Positions 25,104 through 35,045 of a DNA stretch of 64,000 nt are shown piece by piece. The stretch spans positions 124,001-188,000 of the forward strand of contig NZ_JAVRHK010000006.1 of NCBI RefSeq assembly GCF_031846585.1. Reading direction: 5' to 3'. Within the stretch, counting starts at the first letter, position 1. Every line of letters begins with the position of its first letter. A program made the position numbers and the translations under genes. This DNA is from Autumnicola musiva (GTDB lineage Bacteria; Bacteroidota; Bacteroidia; Flavobacteriales; Flavobacteriaceae). The notes below the pieces were generated by a model that saw only the letters and a program-made list of their open reading frames with translations, had not been told where the DNA came from and did no database searches.

Positions 25104-27698
25104 TTACTGCGTATCCGATTTTTCTAAAATAAATTCCAGTGAATCCACAATATCGCCGTATTCATCAACCTGTATTTCAAAAGCTTTTTCTTCGGGTGAT
25201 GCCTTATAACCCAGTTTTTCTAATTGTTCAGTGTCAATTTTTGCAGTATAATCTCCTGGTTTTAATCCCAGATAGGTAAAATAACCGTCTCCTTCACTAA
25301 GTATCCGGGCAGCACGATTACCTTTTTCATCAAAAATATTTATAATTATTCTTCCCTGTCCTTCAATATTACTTCCCTGCTTTAAATAAACCATTCCTGC
25401 CACTTCTCCCATTATTTCCACCGGTACCTGAATTTCAGTAAACTGATTGGGAATAGTAGTTACCCTGATTTTTGGATTGGGAATTTTCCATGCAATATTA
25501 TCCAGACTGGTCGGATCAATTTCCAGTAGAATATCTATGTAAGGCTGTAGTTCGCTAATACGTAGAATAGTCCTGTCTTCATTGTATGAAAGCATACCGG
25601 GATTTTTAAGTTTCATCCCCGGGACACCAGGTTCCATAGGATCTTTAATTCCGTTCCTATTATAATCCAGGAATGGGAGAATAGTTAGTGCGGCTTTAGA
25701 AATGGCGGTACGATGACTTGCAATCACGTGCCCGGTATTATCATCCAGCATAAAGCTGCCCCGCGCCGATTGTACATAAGAAGTATTTTTGTTGCCTATA
25801 CGCGAATTAAGGGATGTCTGTGCAAAATTGAAGGTGTACCTTAAACCGATTTCAAAAATATGTGCATCACTAATAAAATTGCTCTCATAAGCCATGTTTA
25901 CAAACCCACCTTGAAATACAGGCCGCTCTGCTTCCAAAATAGCATTATTCACCTGCTGCCTGCTAAAATCGTACTGGAGCTGTGGAGAAAGTAAGATCTG
26001 ATAGGGCAGGCGGTAGGTTTGCGACAAGGTACTGTAAACAGTTGGATCTTTAGTCCTGTCGTTATAGATCCCATAGGTAGTGAAATTAGTGCTGATACCC
26101 ATTACTGCACCGGACAACAGGAGCTGGGCCGTGGTAAATTCAGTTGCCGGCATAATTATCTGGTTGATACTAAACCTGCTGAACAGGGAAAATCTTTTGG
26201 TACGGATAGGAGCAGAAAAACTTATTTTCCGCTCTTCCAGATAATTATAATTTATCGCTGTCTGGTCTTCATGGTACTTTGCGTAATTCAAATCTATCTG
26301 AAGGTTTCTGGGAGCCTGATAGCTTAATATTCCTTCTCCTTTTACACCATACATGTATTCTCCGGAAAAAAGCAGGTTAGGGGCCAGGCGCATGGAGGAA
26401 CTTATAAATGGCATTATCTCACCACTCTGTACTTCAGATAGATATTCGGCACCACCTCCAATAGTGATCCCGTTACTTAATCCATAATTAAGATCTAGCC
26501 GTGAAAACCGCCTGTTATCTTCATCTTCTACCACTCCCGCGCTAAGTGTGTATTCCAGTTCTTCCTTAGGAACAAAATTATAAGGAATATTTATCACCCG
26601 CTCTTCTATACGTTCCTCTCCCCATGGGCCATAAAATCGAAGGCTCACGGCTGTACTTCCATACATCAGCGGAACTTCAAAAGTATAAAAACCGGAAGCG
26701 TCAGCTTCAGTAAAATTAATCAGTACATTATTTACATACAGCTCCACCGTCCAGCGCGGTTCAGTATAATCACTTAAAATATAGCTCCCAAAAGACCTGC
26801 GGTTCTGCATTGGTGTGTTGCTCACCTGCACCCCGGCCACGGGAGCAAAAAGCGAAGAAGTAGCCCTGGTAAAAATTCGTCCAACAGAGACTTGTTTGAA
26901 AATTTTGTTAGTGTTATTAATATACCGCCACTGGTAGAACTGGTTTCGGGAATCAAAAGGAACCCTGGTGGAGTAATTTAACAGCAGGTTAGTCTCCCCA
27001 CCAAGAAACATCGTACCAAGCCCAAGAGTAAACCTGTTGTCGTTTTCCAGGTTCTCCTGTTGAGTGGTAACTACACCCCAATCCAATGTTCCCGCTTTTA
27101 AAAAGGGATAATTTCGTGCAATACTGGTGTCGGGTTTAATTACTCCTGTAACCTGGTCCAGGTTCTCCCTCATTTTTTGAAGTCTCATTTCTTTAATGGC
27201 GGGAAGTTCAAGATCGGTTTCCAGCTTTACAGAGAGACTTCGGAAAGAAAAACTAGTGTTTAAACCAAAGATTTCACCAAAATAATCTGAATTGAGATAT
27301 AACCCGGTAGGAGACTCAATAAAGTCTGAAGCGGAAACCGGATAAACTTTATTTCTGAAGTATATCTCTGCAGTTTCAGGATTTATTTGGTAGGTAGAAT
27401 CCGGATGGATAATAAATCCGGAAATTTTACCATTCCGTATTTCGTTTTTTACCTTCAGATAATCAAAAAGCTGTCTTACCGGTAAAAATGCTTCCTGCTC
27501 TTTTATGGTAATAGGAATTTCGATAACTCCCATTTTTGCAATATTGATCTCTACAGTCAATTCATCATATTCAGGAAATACCTCCTGTGCTTTAAGATTA
27601 GGAATATTCAATAGCAAGAACAGCAGCATTAAAATTAATGCAGTTCGCTTTTTTGTCTTTAGTTCAAAAAATAAGAAGCCGGGGAAACTACCTTCCAT
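25104..27698 (-). CDS. Usher-like outer-membrane protein
   Basis: An 864-residue protein of about the length of fimbrial ushers (FimD/PapC). A signal peptide lies at residues 17-38 (ending NLKAQ). After an N-terminal domain (about 40-200) there is a long run of amphipathic beta strands (LGLGTMFLGGETNLLLNYS, LDLNYGLSNGITIGGGAEY, …) that fits a large barrel. At about 319-372 an insert reads VELYVNNVLINFTEADASGF … INIPYNF, the counterpart of the usher plug (V-x-V-N-G-x-L … pG-F). The C-terminus carries a DYNRNGIKDPMEPGVPG turn near 675 and a GDGYFTYLGLKPGDYT module near 805. It is the last gene of the cluster that begins at 36851. Assignment is by layout and the plug motif, not by a search. Confidence 0.78.
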   Translation of the reverse strand: MEGSFPGFLFFELKTKKRTALILMLLFLLLNIPNLKAQEVFPEYDELTVEINIAKMGVIEIPITIKEQEAFLPVRQLFDYLKVKNEIRNGKISGFIIHPDSTYQINPETAEIYFRNKVYPVSASDFIESPTGLYLNSDYFGEIFGLNTSFSFRSLSVKLETDLELPAIKEMRLQKMRENLDQVTGVIKPDTSIARNYPFLKAGTLDWGVVTTQQENLENDNRFTLGLGTMFLGGETNLLLNYSTRVPFDSRNQFYQWRYINNTNKIFKQVSVGRIFTRATSSLFAPVAGVQVSNTPMQNRRSFGSYILSDYTEPRWTVELYVNNVLINFTEADASGFYTFEVPLMYGSTAVSLRFYGPWGEERIEERVINIPYNFVPKEELEYTLSAGVVEDEDNRRFSRLDLNYGLSNGITIGGGAEYLSEVQSGEIMPFISSSMRLAPNLLFSGEYMYGVKGEGILSYQAPRNLQIDLNYAKYHEDQTAINYNYLEERKISFSAPIRTKRFSLFSRFSINQIIMPATEFTTAQLLLSGAVMGISTNFTTYGIYNDRTKDPTVYSTLSQTYRLPYQILLSPQLQYDFSRQQVNNAILEAERPVFQGGFVNMAYESNFISDAHIFEIGLRYTFNFAQTSLNSRIGNKNTSYVQSARGSFMLDDNTGHVIASHRTAISKAALTILPFLDYNRNGIKDPMEPGVPGMKLKNPGMLSYNEDRTILRISELQPYIDILLEIDPTSLDNIAWKIPNPKIRVTTIPNQFTEIQVPVEIMGEVAGMVYLKQGSNIEGQGRIIINIFDEKGNRAARILSEGDGYFTYLGLKPGDYTAKIDTEQLEKLGYKASPEEKAFEIQVDEYGDIVDSLEFILEKSDTQ

Positions 27699-27713
27699 TA
27701 ATTGAAGTTCTTA

Positions 27714-28220
27714 TTATTCGTGATTAAAAATCAAGGTGAATGTGCCATTATAACGGCCGGGAACTGCTGCAGCCTGATTGCTTATTCGCAGCATCCCACC
27801 TACAAAAACCGAATTAACGGCTGGTGGATTTACAGTGGTGATAAAGAGATTTCCGGTACTAAAACTATTTATATCCAGGTAAATCTCGCCGCCATTGGAG
27901 CCGGTAAGTTTAACGTTACCTGGTGCATTTATCTGGATAATAGTTCCGGGATTTGCCATAACATCAAAAAGGGCAGGAGAAGGAGTTTCTCCCAGGTGAA
28001 GCAGGTATATATTTCCGGTACGGGTACGATTGCCATCTGGAGTTACGGTTATAGTACCGCCGTTTGGTCCAACGGTAAAAGCTCCAAAATTGAGAAACTG
28101 GGAGGTGTTCACTTCCACGCTTACGGGAATTGGCGGATTTTCCTGTGCAGAAAGTCTGGCCACCCCGGATAGGAGCGAAATCAGCAAAGAAAACCTCAAT
28201 AATAGGCCAGGAATGTGCAT
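27714..28220 (-). CDS. DUF4402 pilin-like protein, copy D (usher-proximal)
   Basis: A 168-residue exported protein. The ATG at 28220 starts a signal peptide ending LSAQ; an in-frame start further upstream would run into the adhesin gene and is unlikely. The body is an all-beta DUF4402 domain (FLNFGAFTVGPNGGTITVTPDG). The C-terminus, PGRYNGTFTLIFNHE, has Gly 14 residues from the end like chaperone-usher pilins, but the penultimate residue is His instead of Tyr. It lies 10 bases after the adhesin stop and 15 bases before the usher start. It may be a specialised subunit such as an anchor or adaptor (inference). Confidence 0.82.
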   Translation of the reverse strand: MHIPGLLLRFSLLISLLSGVARLSAQENPPIPVSVEVNTSQFLNFGAFTVGPNGGTITVTPDGNRTRTGNIYLLHLGETPSPALFDVMANPGTIIQINAPGNVKLTGSNGGEIYLDINSFSTGNLFITTVNPPAVNSVFVGGMLRISNQAAAVPGRYNGTFTLIFNHE

Positions 28221-28230
28221 AAATGTTTTC

Positions 28231-31200
28231 TTATTTAATGAGTACTTTTTTAGAAATGCGCTGCTCGCCCACATATAAATTGATAAAATAAACCCCTTTA
28301 CTGGTAATGGCCCCAAATTCCACAATTTCCTTCCCACGGCCTTCTTTAACCTCAAGGATCTGTCCGGTAACGCTGCTAACCTGCAGTGTCCCTTGCTGAT
28401 CTTCTTTTAAATTCAGTTGTACGCTTACTTTAGTTCCCTCGTTTTTCACGCTGAAAAGTTCATCAAAAGCAATAGCGGGATCGGTGATTTCTTCTTCGGA
28501 AAACATTAACTGGAACCTGCTGTTGTTTACTCCTTTACTTATGCTGAAGGAATAAACAGGATTATTTTTTAGATCCTGTCCGATTTTCCTTTTCATATCA
28601 ATAAGATAAATGTGGAAGTTTAGCGGAAGGTTTACAATATCCTCCAGGCGAATTTCCATACTGCCGCTTTTTTCTGTTCTTATTCCCAGTGGAATTTTTT
28701 TATAGCTACCGCTTTTCGGGAAGGGAAGGGCATTTATGGATAATTGCTTATCATCTGTACTAATGCTGTAAAGATTGGGAACACGGGTATCGGTATTCAT
28801 CATTTTATGAGCATCCATATTTTTTTCAAAATCTGTATTGTACATATTGGAAAAATAGACTACCATGGCATCTTTATCTTCAGAATTGCCAAAACCGGCG
28901 GTTAATCTTAGCAGCTGTTTCTCATCAATAATCCTCGATTTTAAAAATACCTGTTCAAAATCCACAATTCTCACCGCATTATCCATTCCTAAAGTTCCGT
29001 TTACCGGGTAGGAACCCGTTTCACTATCACTTACTTTCACAAAAAAGCCCTGCATGGACGGGATAATATTTGAAGATTTTCCATCGGCACTTGAAATACC
29101 ATTTACATAAGAAGTATAAGTCCCTGTATAGCGTGACGAATCCCCTGCAGTAAAAAAGTAAATCCCGTTATCAATATTTGTTTTGGTCCATCCACCGGAA
29201 GCATCCCAATTTATAGGAGAAGGGTAGGGGTTACCAACCAGGTGAAAACCTTGTGTATATTCCCGTTTATGATTTTGAAGGTTTCTGCTGAAGTAACCAT
29301 TATTTACTTCCCCGGTTAACTCAACAGTAACAGGATCATTGCTTACTCCAAAATTTACCGCATAACCTTCAATTTTATTTAAAGGAGAGGAAGTGGTGGT
29401 ATAGGCTTCCCAGCCGGTGGCATCTATATTAAGGCTGTCTATACGCCTGTTTTCATCGTAACGGTAGAAATTGGAGAAGCTGGTCTCCGGGTCGGTAAGA
29501 GGTGTGAAAGGACTAAATTCTCCTACAGTGGAACGTTGAAAAGGGGAGCTGAAATATTTATAACCAAACGCAACATCCAGATAACGCTGCATATCCACCA
29601 AACCTGTGACTTCTCCATTTCCGGATCCATCAATAAGCGCGGTATGCGTTTCATCTGAAATTAGGGTAAGCTGATTACCGGTTTCAAAATGGCCATTTTC
29701 AGCCTTTAATATTCCGGTGACTTCTATAACTGCTTCAGAAGTTACTCCGCTGTTATTGTTAATACTCAAGTTTTTAATTCTGTTGTTTGTAAATGCACCT
29801 GAAGAAATTATCTGGGCAGAATTACCTACAAAGGCCATACTCCCGCTTACTGTATTTAGCTGCCCAGAATTTGAGAGATTACCGGCAACTTTTAGCCAAT
29901 TTTCCACAATTTCCACGGATGCTCCATTTTCAATGTTCAGGTTTCTGGAAAGACCGTTTATACCACTGCTTAAAATCGGGTAATTTTGTAATCCTGAAGG
30001 AATACGGACATCTATATCCAAATTTGGAACAACATTGCAACTCCAGTTGGCCGGATTGTTCCAATTGGTATCCCGGGCCCCTGTCCAGGATGTTTCCTGC
30101 AAAACATTAACAGAAACAGAAACATCTTCACCATTAAAACATCCGTTAACATCGGTAATTCCTGTAACGGTATAAATAGTACTAAATTCTGGCGTTACGG
30201 GAATTGAGTATGTGCTTTGTTCTTGTGGCACATTAAAAGTAAACGTACTGGCTCCCATTTTCGCGGTGACCTTCCAGGGACCATTTCCACTAAAATTACC
30301 GGTTAGGTAAGTGGTTTGCCCCCTGCAAATTGTAACTGGTTCATTTAAAACCACGGAAGGAAGTGGAGTGACTGTTATTTTCATCACGTTGGAAATATTG
30401 CTTCCGCAGCTAGCAGAAGATACAGTTCTTCTAAACCAGGTAGTTTGTGTTAAAACCCCTGGTGCGTAATCTTTTGAATTATTTGTTCCCGAAGCGGCAG
30501 AAAAACCACTGTCCGGTCCTGTGGTACTCACTTCCCAGTTATACGTAAAGTTTATATTTCCGGCTTCAGCAATTGTTCCTGTTAAAGCAGCAGGGCTGGT
30601 ATTAATACAAATTTCGGTATCTCCCGCTGTAATGGTGTTATTGCTAATTTCAGCATAGACATCTATTTTCACCACTTCTGATATATTTTCTGAACAATTT
30701 TCAGAAATGGCTTTTCTCCTGAACCAGGTAGTTTTGTTTAATGCCCCAGGATTATAGTTTTGAAGATTATTCTCTCCAGCAGCTATACTAAATCCTGAAT
30801 CGGCGCCGGTGGTACTGCTCTGCCAAAGATAAGATATGGCTGTACCTCCCTGTACAGCAGAACCGGTAATGGTACCGGGGCTGGTTCCGCTGCAAATGGG
30901 TTCCACAGGTTTCCTATAAGCTGCCTGGACAAATAAATTTTTAGCGGTTCCCACACAAGGATCACCAAAAACGGAATTTGTTGCAGGTATGCGGCCACTA
31001 TTGTTTCCAATTAAATAATCTTCAACTATAGTTTGACTGGAAGAGGCATGACAGGCACCAAAACTGAAATTTTCACAGTTACCACCAGGAGTACCGTAGC
31101 TTGCAAACAAAACTTCAGTAAAACCAGTGCCTGCAGGGGCGGCTATACTAAGAGTAGCATTTTCATATGCTGTAGCACAAACTACTCCAGTTTCCCCAAA

Positions 31201-34092
31201 ACTGATATGGTTATTGGAAATTTGGCTTCCCACCACAAGAATGGCGGGATTGGACTCATGGGATACCGTATAAGATTCTATTCCAACATTATTATTACTG
31301 GACAAATTAATATTCCTATAAATATAATATTCGCCCGGGCTGTTGAAGGGGGCGGCATTAATATCTGGTGTAAAACCTGCCGCAGTTGCCCCTGTAATAT
31401 TAATTCGGGACCCACCGGGAGTTGTACTGTATGTCCATTGATACCCGGATCCAACCGTTTCTATCCCGGTTGGCAATGGACCAATATTATCTCCCGAGAT
31501 GGGGTTAGCAGAAGTTCCCGGGCAGGCATGCTGTTCAAAATTAACTGATAGCCTGTTTTCCAGCAGCTGTACCAAATTGGTGAAATTTACCCTATTTCCT
31601 CCACCATTCTCAAAAAAATCATATTCCAGTACGCTTTCCCCGGAGAGACTAAATAAAACGCGTGGTTTCACGCTGTAAGATTGTGGCGTCCAATTATCAT
31701 AAACCAAATTTCCGTCAACTTTTAACCTTGATCCGTCATCGGAACCCAAATCTGCCACATATAAACCTTTTCTGCTGGAATTCATTTTGTACCGAACAGA
31801 AAATGTTTCAGTATAAACAGTAACCGGCGTGGAATTAGCGGTTACTTCAAAGCAGTTCGCATCACCTCCAAAATTTTGATCAAAAGTTTCTGGTTCATTA
31901 TAAAACCCTATATAGGTTTCCAAGTTTGTTCCGTTATAAACATGGCCCCTCCAGGAATCTGTTGCCGTAAGATTTTGATTATCCTGAAAATTTTGGCCGC
32001 CTTCCCTGTCTCCACATGGACCAGATATTACAGTAAGGCTTGCTTCATTGGAAATTATATTGCAACCAAAGCTATTCGTTATTCTTAGCCTATATTTGTT
32101 GCCGGTTTGGTTATTTTGTACATTATTAATTATTAACCTCGCAGTGCTGGTTCCATTTTGATTGGCATCATCATAAATATCTCCCCAACCATAGCCGGAG
32201 TTTGCCTGCCACCGGTAATTTATATTATTACCAGATGCTCCAACTTCAAAAACAGCATTATTATTAACGGAAATACTTTGATTGGAAGGTTGAGCTGTAA
32301 TAACCGGAAGCGGGTTAACATTGAGCTTAGATGGCGAGGCAGAAAGGCTGCAACCATTTTTGAAAACCAGGGCCCGGTATAGATAATTATTCATTGATGC
32401 CGAGGTATTTCTAATTTCCAGCCTACTGCTGGTAACATTGTTGTAATTAAAATCGTTTACTAAATTGGACCATGAAGAACCTCCATTTTTGCTTACCTGC
32501 CATTGAAAGCTTGCTTCAGAAGAATATGCCTGGAAAAAAGTATTTTCTCCGGCACAAATTGCCTTGTCCGGATTTTGCGAAACCCATCCCGGCCCTTCCG
32601 TGACTCTTAAAGTAGCGCTGGCAGAAGTTTGCTCATTAGAGCCTTCTGATTTTACTACTACGCGAAACAGGTAATTATTCATATTGGTCTGTACATCCGT
32701 AATATTTAAAGTGTTAGAGGTAGAGCCGCTATATTTCTCATTATTGTTAAGTAAGATCCAGCCGTATCCATTGTAGGCATACCACTGGTAAGATAAATTG
32801 GTTCCTGCTGCCTGTATCGAAAACGTGGCGGAACTACTTTGACAAATCGTTTGGTTTTCCGGTTGCCGGATTATGGCTGCACCTGGCTCAATAGTTATCC
32901 TGGCTACATTAGATTCGTTAGAAGCCTGGTAGGGTTCAGCCAACATGTTGTTTGAGCTGCTTAGCCTTGCATTTCTATATAAGTAATAATTTCCGGAAGT
33001 ATTAAAAGGGGTAATATTGGTAGATGGAGTATAAGTTGCACCGGTTGCACCTGGAATTGCATTTTTGGCACCTCCCTCACTTGTACTATAATACCACTGG
33101 TAACCTGAACCTGTTTTACTAATTCCTACCGGAAGGCTGCCATAAGTTTCATAAGTGTCTCCACTTATAGTCTGGCCGGTATTTCCTATATAAATGCTTT
33201 GTGTTATATTTTGGGTTAGGTTATTCTGAATTAAAGGTCTTGAGTTGCTATTTAAGCTTATCCTGTTTGCTCCTCCGTTCTCGTAATAGTCCAAAACAAG
33301 ATTGCTGCTACCTGAAAGGCTTATTAGAATATTTTGATTTTCGATATAGCCATGGTCACTCCATTGATTATATACCTGAGTTCCATCAATATTGAGCCTG
33401 CTTCCATCATCAGAGCCTATAGCTACTGTGTACAACCCCTTCAGGGAACTTCTCATTCTATACCTTACCGAGAAGGTTTCAGTATTTACAACACCTGCCC
33501 GCCCGTTGTAAGAAAAACTAAAACAACTTGAATTTCCGAAGTTTTCATCAAAAATTGCAGGTTTACTGTACCTCCCCAGGTAAGTGCCAAATTGACCATT
33601 GTAAATATGGCCTACCCAATTATCGTTGCCTGTAAGATTTTGATCTGCTCCGGAACCGGCTTCTCCTACCTGAAACGGGTCAGAAACATAAATTGAATAA
33701 TGCTCCGGGTCAGGATTTTCTGAATCTATACCAATTCTATAATCTGTGCGATTAGCAATATTATATGGTAAAGTTATAGTTTTAGTTATGGTTGCACTGG
33801 CCCCTGAAGCATATACCGGAGCTGTTTCCGAAGTAAAACTTGTTATTACAGAGTAGTCGTTGAGTGAATTAAAACCAGTACCCAGATAAACATCATATCT
33901 GGTGGAAGTGGTAAAGCCATAGGTGCCGCTACCTCCATTGGTAACTGTAAACCTTATGGTAATATTTGAACCCTGGCAAGCAGGGGCACCTATAATTGTA
34001 GGTCTTCCAATACTCTGGCTATGCGCCAGAACTCCTGTAATTAGGAATGCGCAAAAGAGTATATGACGAAAAAGGTTAGGGGAGAATTTCAT
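28231..34092 (-). CDS. Giant modular adhesin with SUEL-type lectin and T9SS sorting domain
   Basis: A 1953-residue secreted protein. The ATG at 34090-34092 gives a clean signal peptide (ending LAHSQ); a start 36 bases upstream adds a Pro-rich leader and is rejected. Modules in order: an N-terminal beta domain; a PA14-like module near residue 226 (GSDDGSRLNIDGTQVYNQW); several Ig-like repeats (QPENQTICQSSSATFSI, QPSNQSISVNNNAVFEV); a second PA14-like module near 782 (GSDDGSRLKVDGNLVYDNW); a SUEL/rhamnose-binding-lectin-like module near 970-1060 (VLFASYGTPGGNC … NSVFGDPCVGTAKNLFV); more Ig-like repeats; and, from about 1884, a type A C-terminal sorting domain (KGVYFINLYVGEQRISKKVLIK pattern). 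Such domains send cargo through the type IX system. It lies between the chaperone gene and the copy D/usher genes, all on one strand. Confidence 0.88.
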   Translation of the reverse strand: MKFSPNLFRHILFCAFLITGVLAHSQSIGRPTIIGAPACQGSNITIRFTVTNGGSGTYGFTTSTRYDVYLGTGFNSLNDYSVITSFTSETAPVYASGASATITKTITLPYNIANRTDYRIGIDSENPDPEHYSIYVSDPFQVGEAGSGADQNLTGNDNWVGHIYNGQFGTYLGRYSKPAIFDENFGNSSCFSFSYNGRAGVVNTETFSVRYRMRSSLKGLYTVAIGSDDGSRLNIDGTQVYNQWSDHGYIENQNILISLSGSSNLVLDYYENGGANRISLNSNSRPLIQNNLTQNITQSIYIGNTGQTISGDTYETYGSLPVGISKTGSGYQWYYSTSEGGAKNAIPGATGATYTPSTNITPFNTSGNYYLYRNARLSSSNNMLAEPYQASNESNVARITIEPGAAIIRQPENQTICQSSSATFSIQAAGTNLSYQWYAYNGYGWILLNNNEKYSGSTSNTLNITDVQTNMNNYLFRVVVKSEGSNEQTSASATLRVTEGPGWVSQNPDKAICAGENTFFQAYSSEASFQWQVSKNGGSSWSNLVNDFNYNNVTSSRLEIRNTSASMNNYLYRALVFKNGCSLSASPSKLNVNPLPVITAQPSNQSISVNNNAVFEVGASGNNINYRWQANSGYGWGDIYDDANQNGTSTARLIINNVQNNQTGNKYRLRITNSFGCNIISNEASLTVISGPCGDREGGQNFQDNQNLTATDSWRGHVYNGTNLETYIGFYNEPETFDQNFGGDANCFEVTANSTPVTVYTETFSVRYKMNSSRKGLYVADLGSDDGSRLKVDGNLVYDNWTPQSYSVKPRVLFSLSGESVLEYDFFENGGGNRVNFTNLVQLLENRLSVNFEQHACPGTSANPISGDNIGPLPTGIETVGSGYQWTYSTTPGGSRINITGATAAGFTPDINAAPFNSPGEYYIYRNINLSSNNNVGIESYTVSHESNPAILVVGSQISNNHISFGETGVVCATAYENATLSIAAPAGTGFTEVLFASYGTPGGNCENFSFGACHASSSQTIVEDYLIGNNSGRIPATNSVFGDPCVGTAKNLFVQAAYRKPVEPICSGTSPGTITGSAVQGGTAISYLWQSSTTGADSGFSIAAGENNLQNYNPGALNKTTWFRRKAISENCSENISEVVKIDVYAEISNNTITAGDTEICINTSPAALTGTIAEAGNINFTYNWEVSTTGPDSGFSAASGTNNSKDYAPGVLTQTTWFRRTVSSASCGSNISNVMKITVTPLPSVVLNEPVTICRGQTTYLTGNFSGNGPWKVTAKMGASTFTFNVPQEQSTYSIPVTPEFSTIYTVTGITDVNGCFNGEDVSVSVNVLQETSWTGARDTNWNNPANWSCNVVPNLDIDVRIPSGLQNYPILSSGINGLSRNLNIENGASVEIVENWLKVAGNLSNSGQLNTVSGSMAFVGNSAQIISSGAFTNNRIKNLSINNNSGVTSEAVIEVTGILKAENGHFETGNQLTLISDETHTALIDGSGNGEVTGLVDMQRYLDVAFGYKYFSSPFQRSTVGEFSPFTPLTDPETSFSNFYRYDENRRIDSLNIDATGWEAYTTTSSPLNKIEGYAVNFGVSNDPVTVELTGEVNNGYFSRNLQNHKREYTQGFHLVGNPYPSPINWDASGGWTKTNIDNGIYFFTAGDSSRYTGTYTSYVNGISSADGKSSNIIPSMQGFFVKVSDSETGSYPVNGTLGMDNAVRIVDFEQVFLKSRIIDEKQLLRLTAGFGNSEDKDAMVVYFSNMYNTDFEKNMDAHKMMNTDTRVPNLYSISTDDKQLSINALPFPKSGSYKKIPLGIRTEKSGSMEIRLEDIVNLPLNFHIYLIDMKRKIGQDLKNNPVYSFSISKGVNNSRFQLMFSEEEITDPAIAFDELFSVKNEGTKVSVQLNLKEDQQGTLQVSSVTGQILEVKEGRGKEIVEFGAITSKGVYFINLYVGEQRISKKVLIK

Positions 34093-34135
34093 TAAGATAG
34101 GGGGTGGGGAACTATAAATACTATACAAACAATCT

Positions 34136-34960
34136 TTAGAGATTGTAGGACGTATTTATTAAAGTGCCGCCTTTATCTTCTGAATAGGAAATATTTAATT
34201 TCCCGCTGTTCAAATCTACCGCTTCAGTATTTTGAAGTTCAAAACTGAAATTTCTCTTCTGGTTAGGAGTATAAACAGAGATTCCTTTTACCAGTCCTAC
34301 TTCTGTAGTTGTTCCATTGGGGGCAATATGTTCCACCTTTAAATTTCCGTAAACCGACATATTTCCGCTACGATTAATAACCATAGAAAGAGTATGATCT
34401 TGATCTTTAGATTGGAGGCTTATGTTGTCCAGTTCCACCCGGGTATTAGATTGTCCTTCCCGAATGATGATAGGAATACTTATGCCAAAAACAGTTTTTA
34501 TATTAATGGATATACCCTCTGCTTCCTCTGTTTGTTCCTCGCCAAGAGCGGTTTGCTCTTCTACAGCTCTAAAATACATGTGAGAACGGTATTCACCATT
34601 TTCCAGATCTCCGGTTCGGGTGAGCTGAACTCTTATTGTCTGCGCCTCGTTTGGGGCAAGACTTACCCTTCTGGGAAAATATCTTAAGAAATTTGTAGCA
34701 AATCGCTGTCCATCTTCAGGCTCCTGTACCTGTTCAAAATTTCCGTTTTCAGTCATTTTGTAATTCACAAAAGAAACGGCGTATACTGCTGTATCACTTC
34801 CGGTATTTGCAAGGTTTATCTCCTGCGAACGTTCAGAACCATCAAATACCAGCCTTTTGGGCATAATCATAAGATCTCCCTGGGCATAGGAAATGGTTCC
34901 GGTGCAGAATAAAAGAAATAACAAAGAAAGTGTAAATAGGTTAAGTAGAAATTTTTTCAT
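34136..34960 (-). CDS. PapD-like periplasmic pilus chaperone
   Basis: A 274-residue periplasmic protein. The ATG at 34958-34960 starts a signal peptide ending SYAQ at 27. The first Ig-like domain opens with MPKRLVFDGSERSQEINL, strikingly like the PapD N-terminus (TRAVFDGSEKSMTL). Arg36 falls where the chaperone's subunit-anchoring Arg lies, and Lys155 in INIKTVFGISIP falls at the second anchor position. RYFPRRVSLAPNEAQTIRVQL matches the strand that pairs with pilins. A second Ig-like domain fills the C-terminal 110 residues. It should hold DUF4402 subunits and deliver them to the usher-like protein. It is 43 bases before the adhesin gene. Confidence 0.82.
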   Translation of the reverse strand: MKKFLLNLFTLSLLFLLFCTGTISYAQGDLMIMPKRLVFDGSERSQEINLANTGSDTAVYAVSFVNYKMTENGNFEQVQEPEDGQRFATNFLRYFPRRVSLAPNEAQTIRVQLTRTGDLENGEYRSHMYFRAVEEQTALGEEQTEEAEGISINIKTVFGISIPIIIREGQSNTRVELDNISLQSKDQDHTLSMVINRSGNMSVYGNLKVEHIAPNGTTTEVGLVKGISVYTPNQKRNFSFELQNTEAVDLNSGKLNISYSEDKGGTLINTSYNL

Positions 34961-35045
34961 ATCCGGGGCAGGATTATGGTTAATATCTTGTCTAATTGGA
35001 AGCAAAAGTAATAAAACAAGAACTAGAAGGTTAAGAAAATTAGAA

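Noticed and set aside
27714..28355. Longer form of DUF4402 copy D starting at 28355
   Set aside because: It would overlap the adhesin C-terminus by 125 bases and put 45 odd residues before a clear signal peptide that starts at 28220.
28231..34128. Many open frames on the plus strand opposite the adhesin (for example 29793-30110, 31033-31548, 32158-32382)
   Set aside because: They are antisense frames of a repetitive, stop-poor gene, lack signals or family motifs, and overlap each other.
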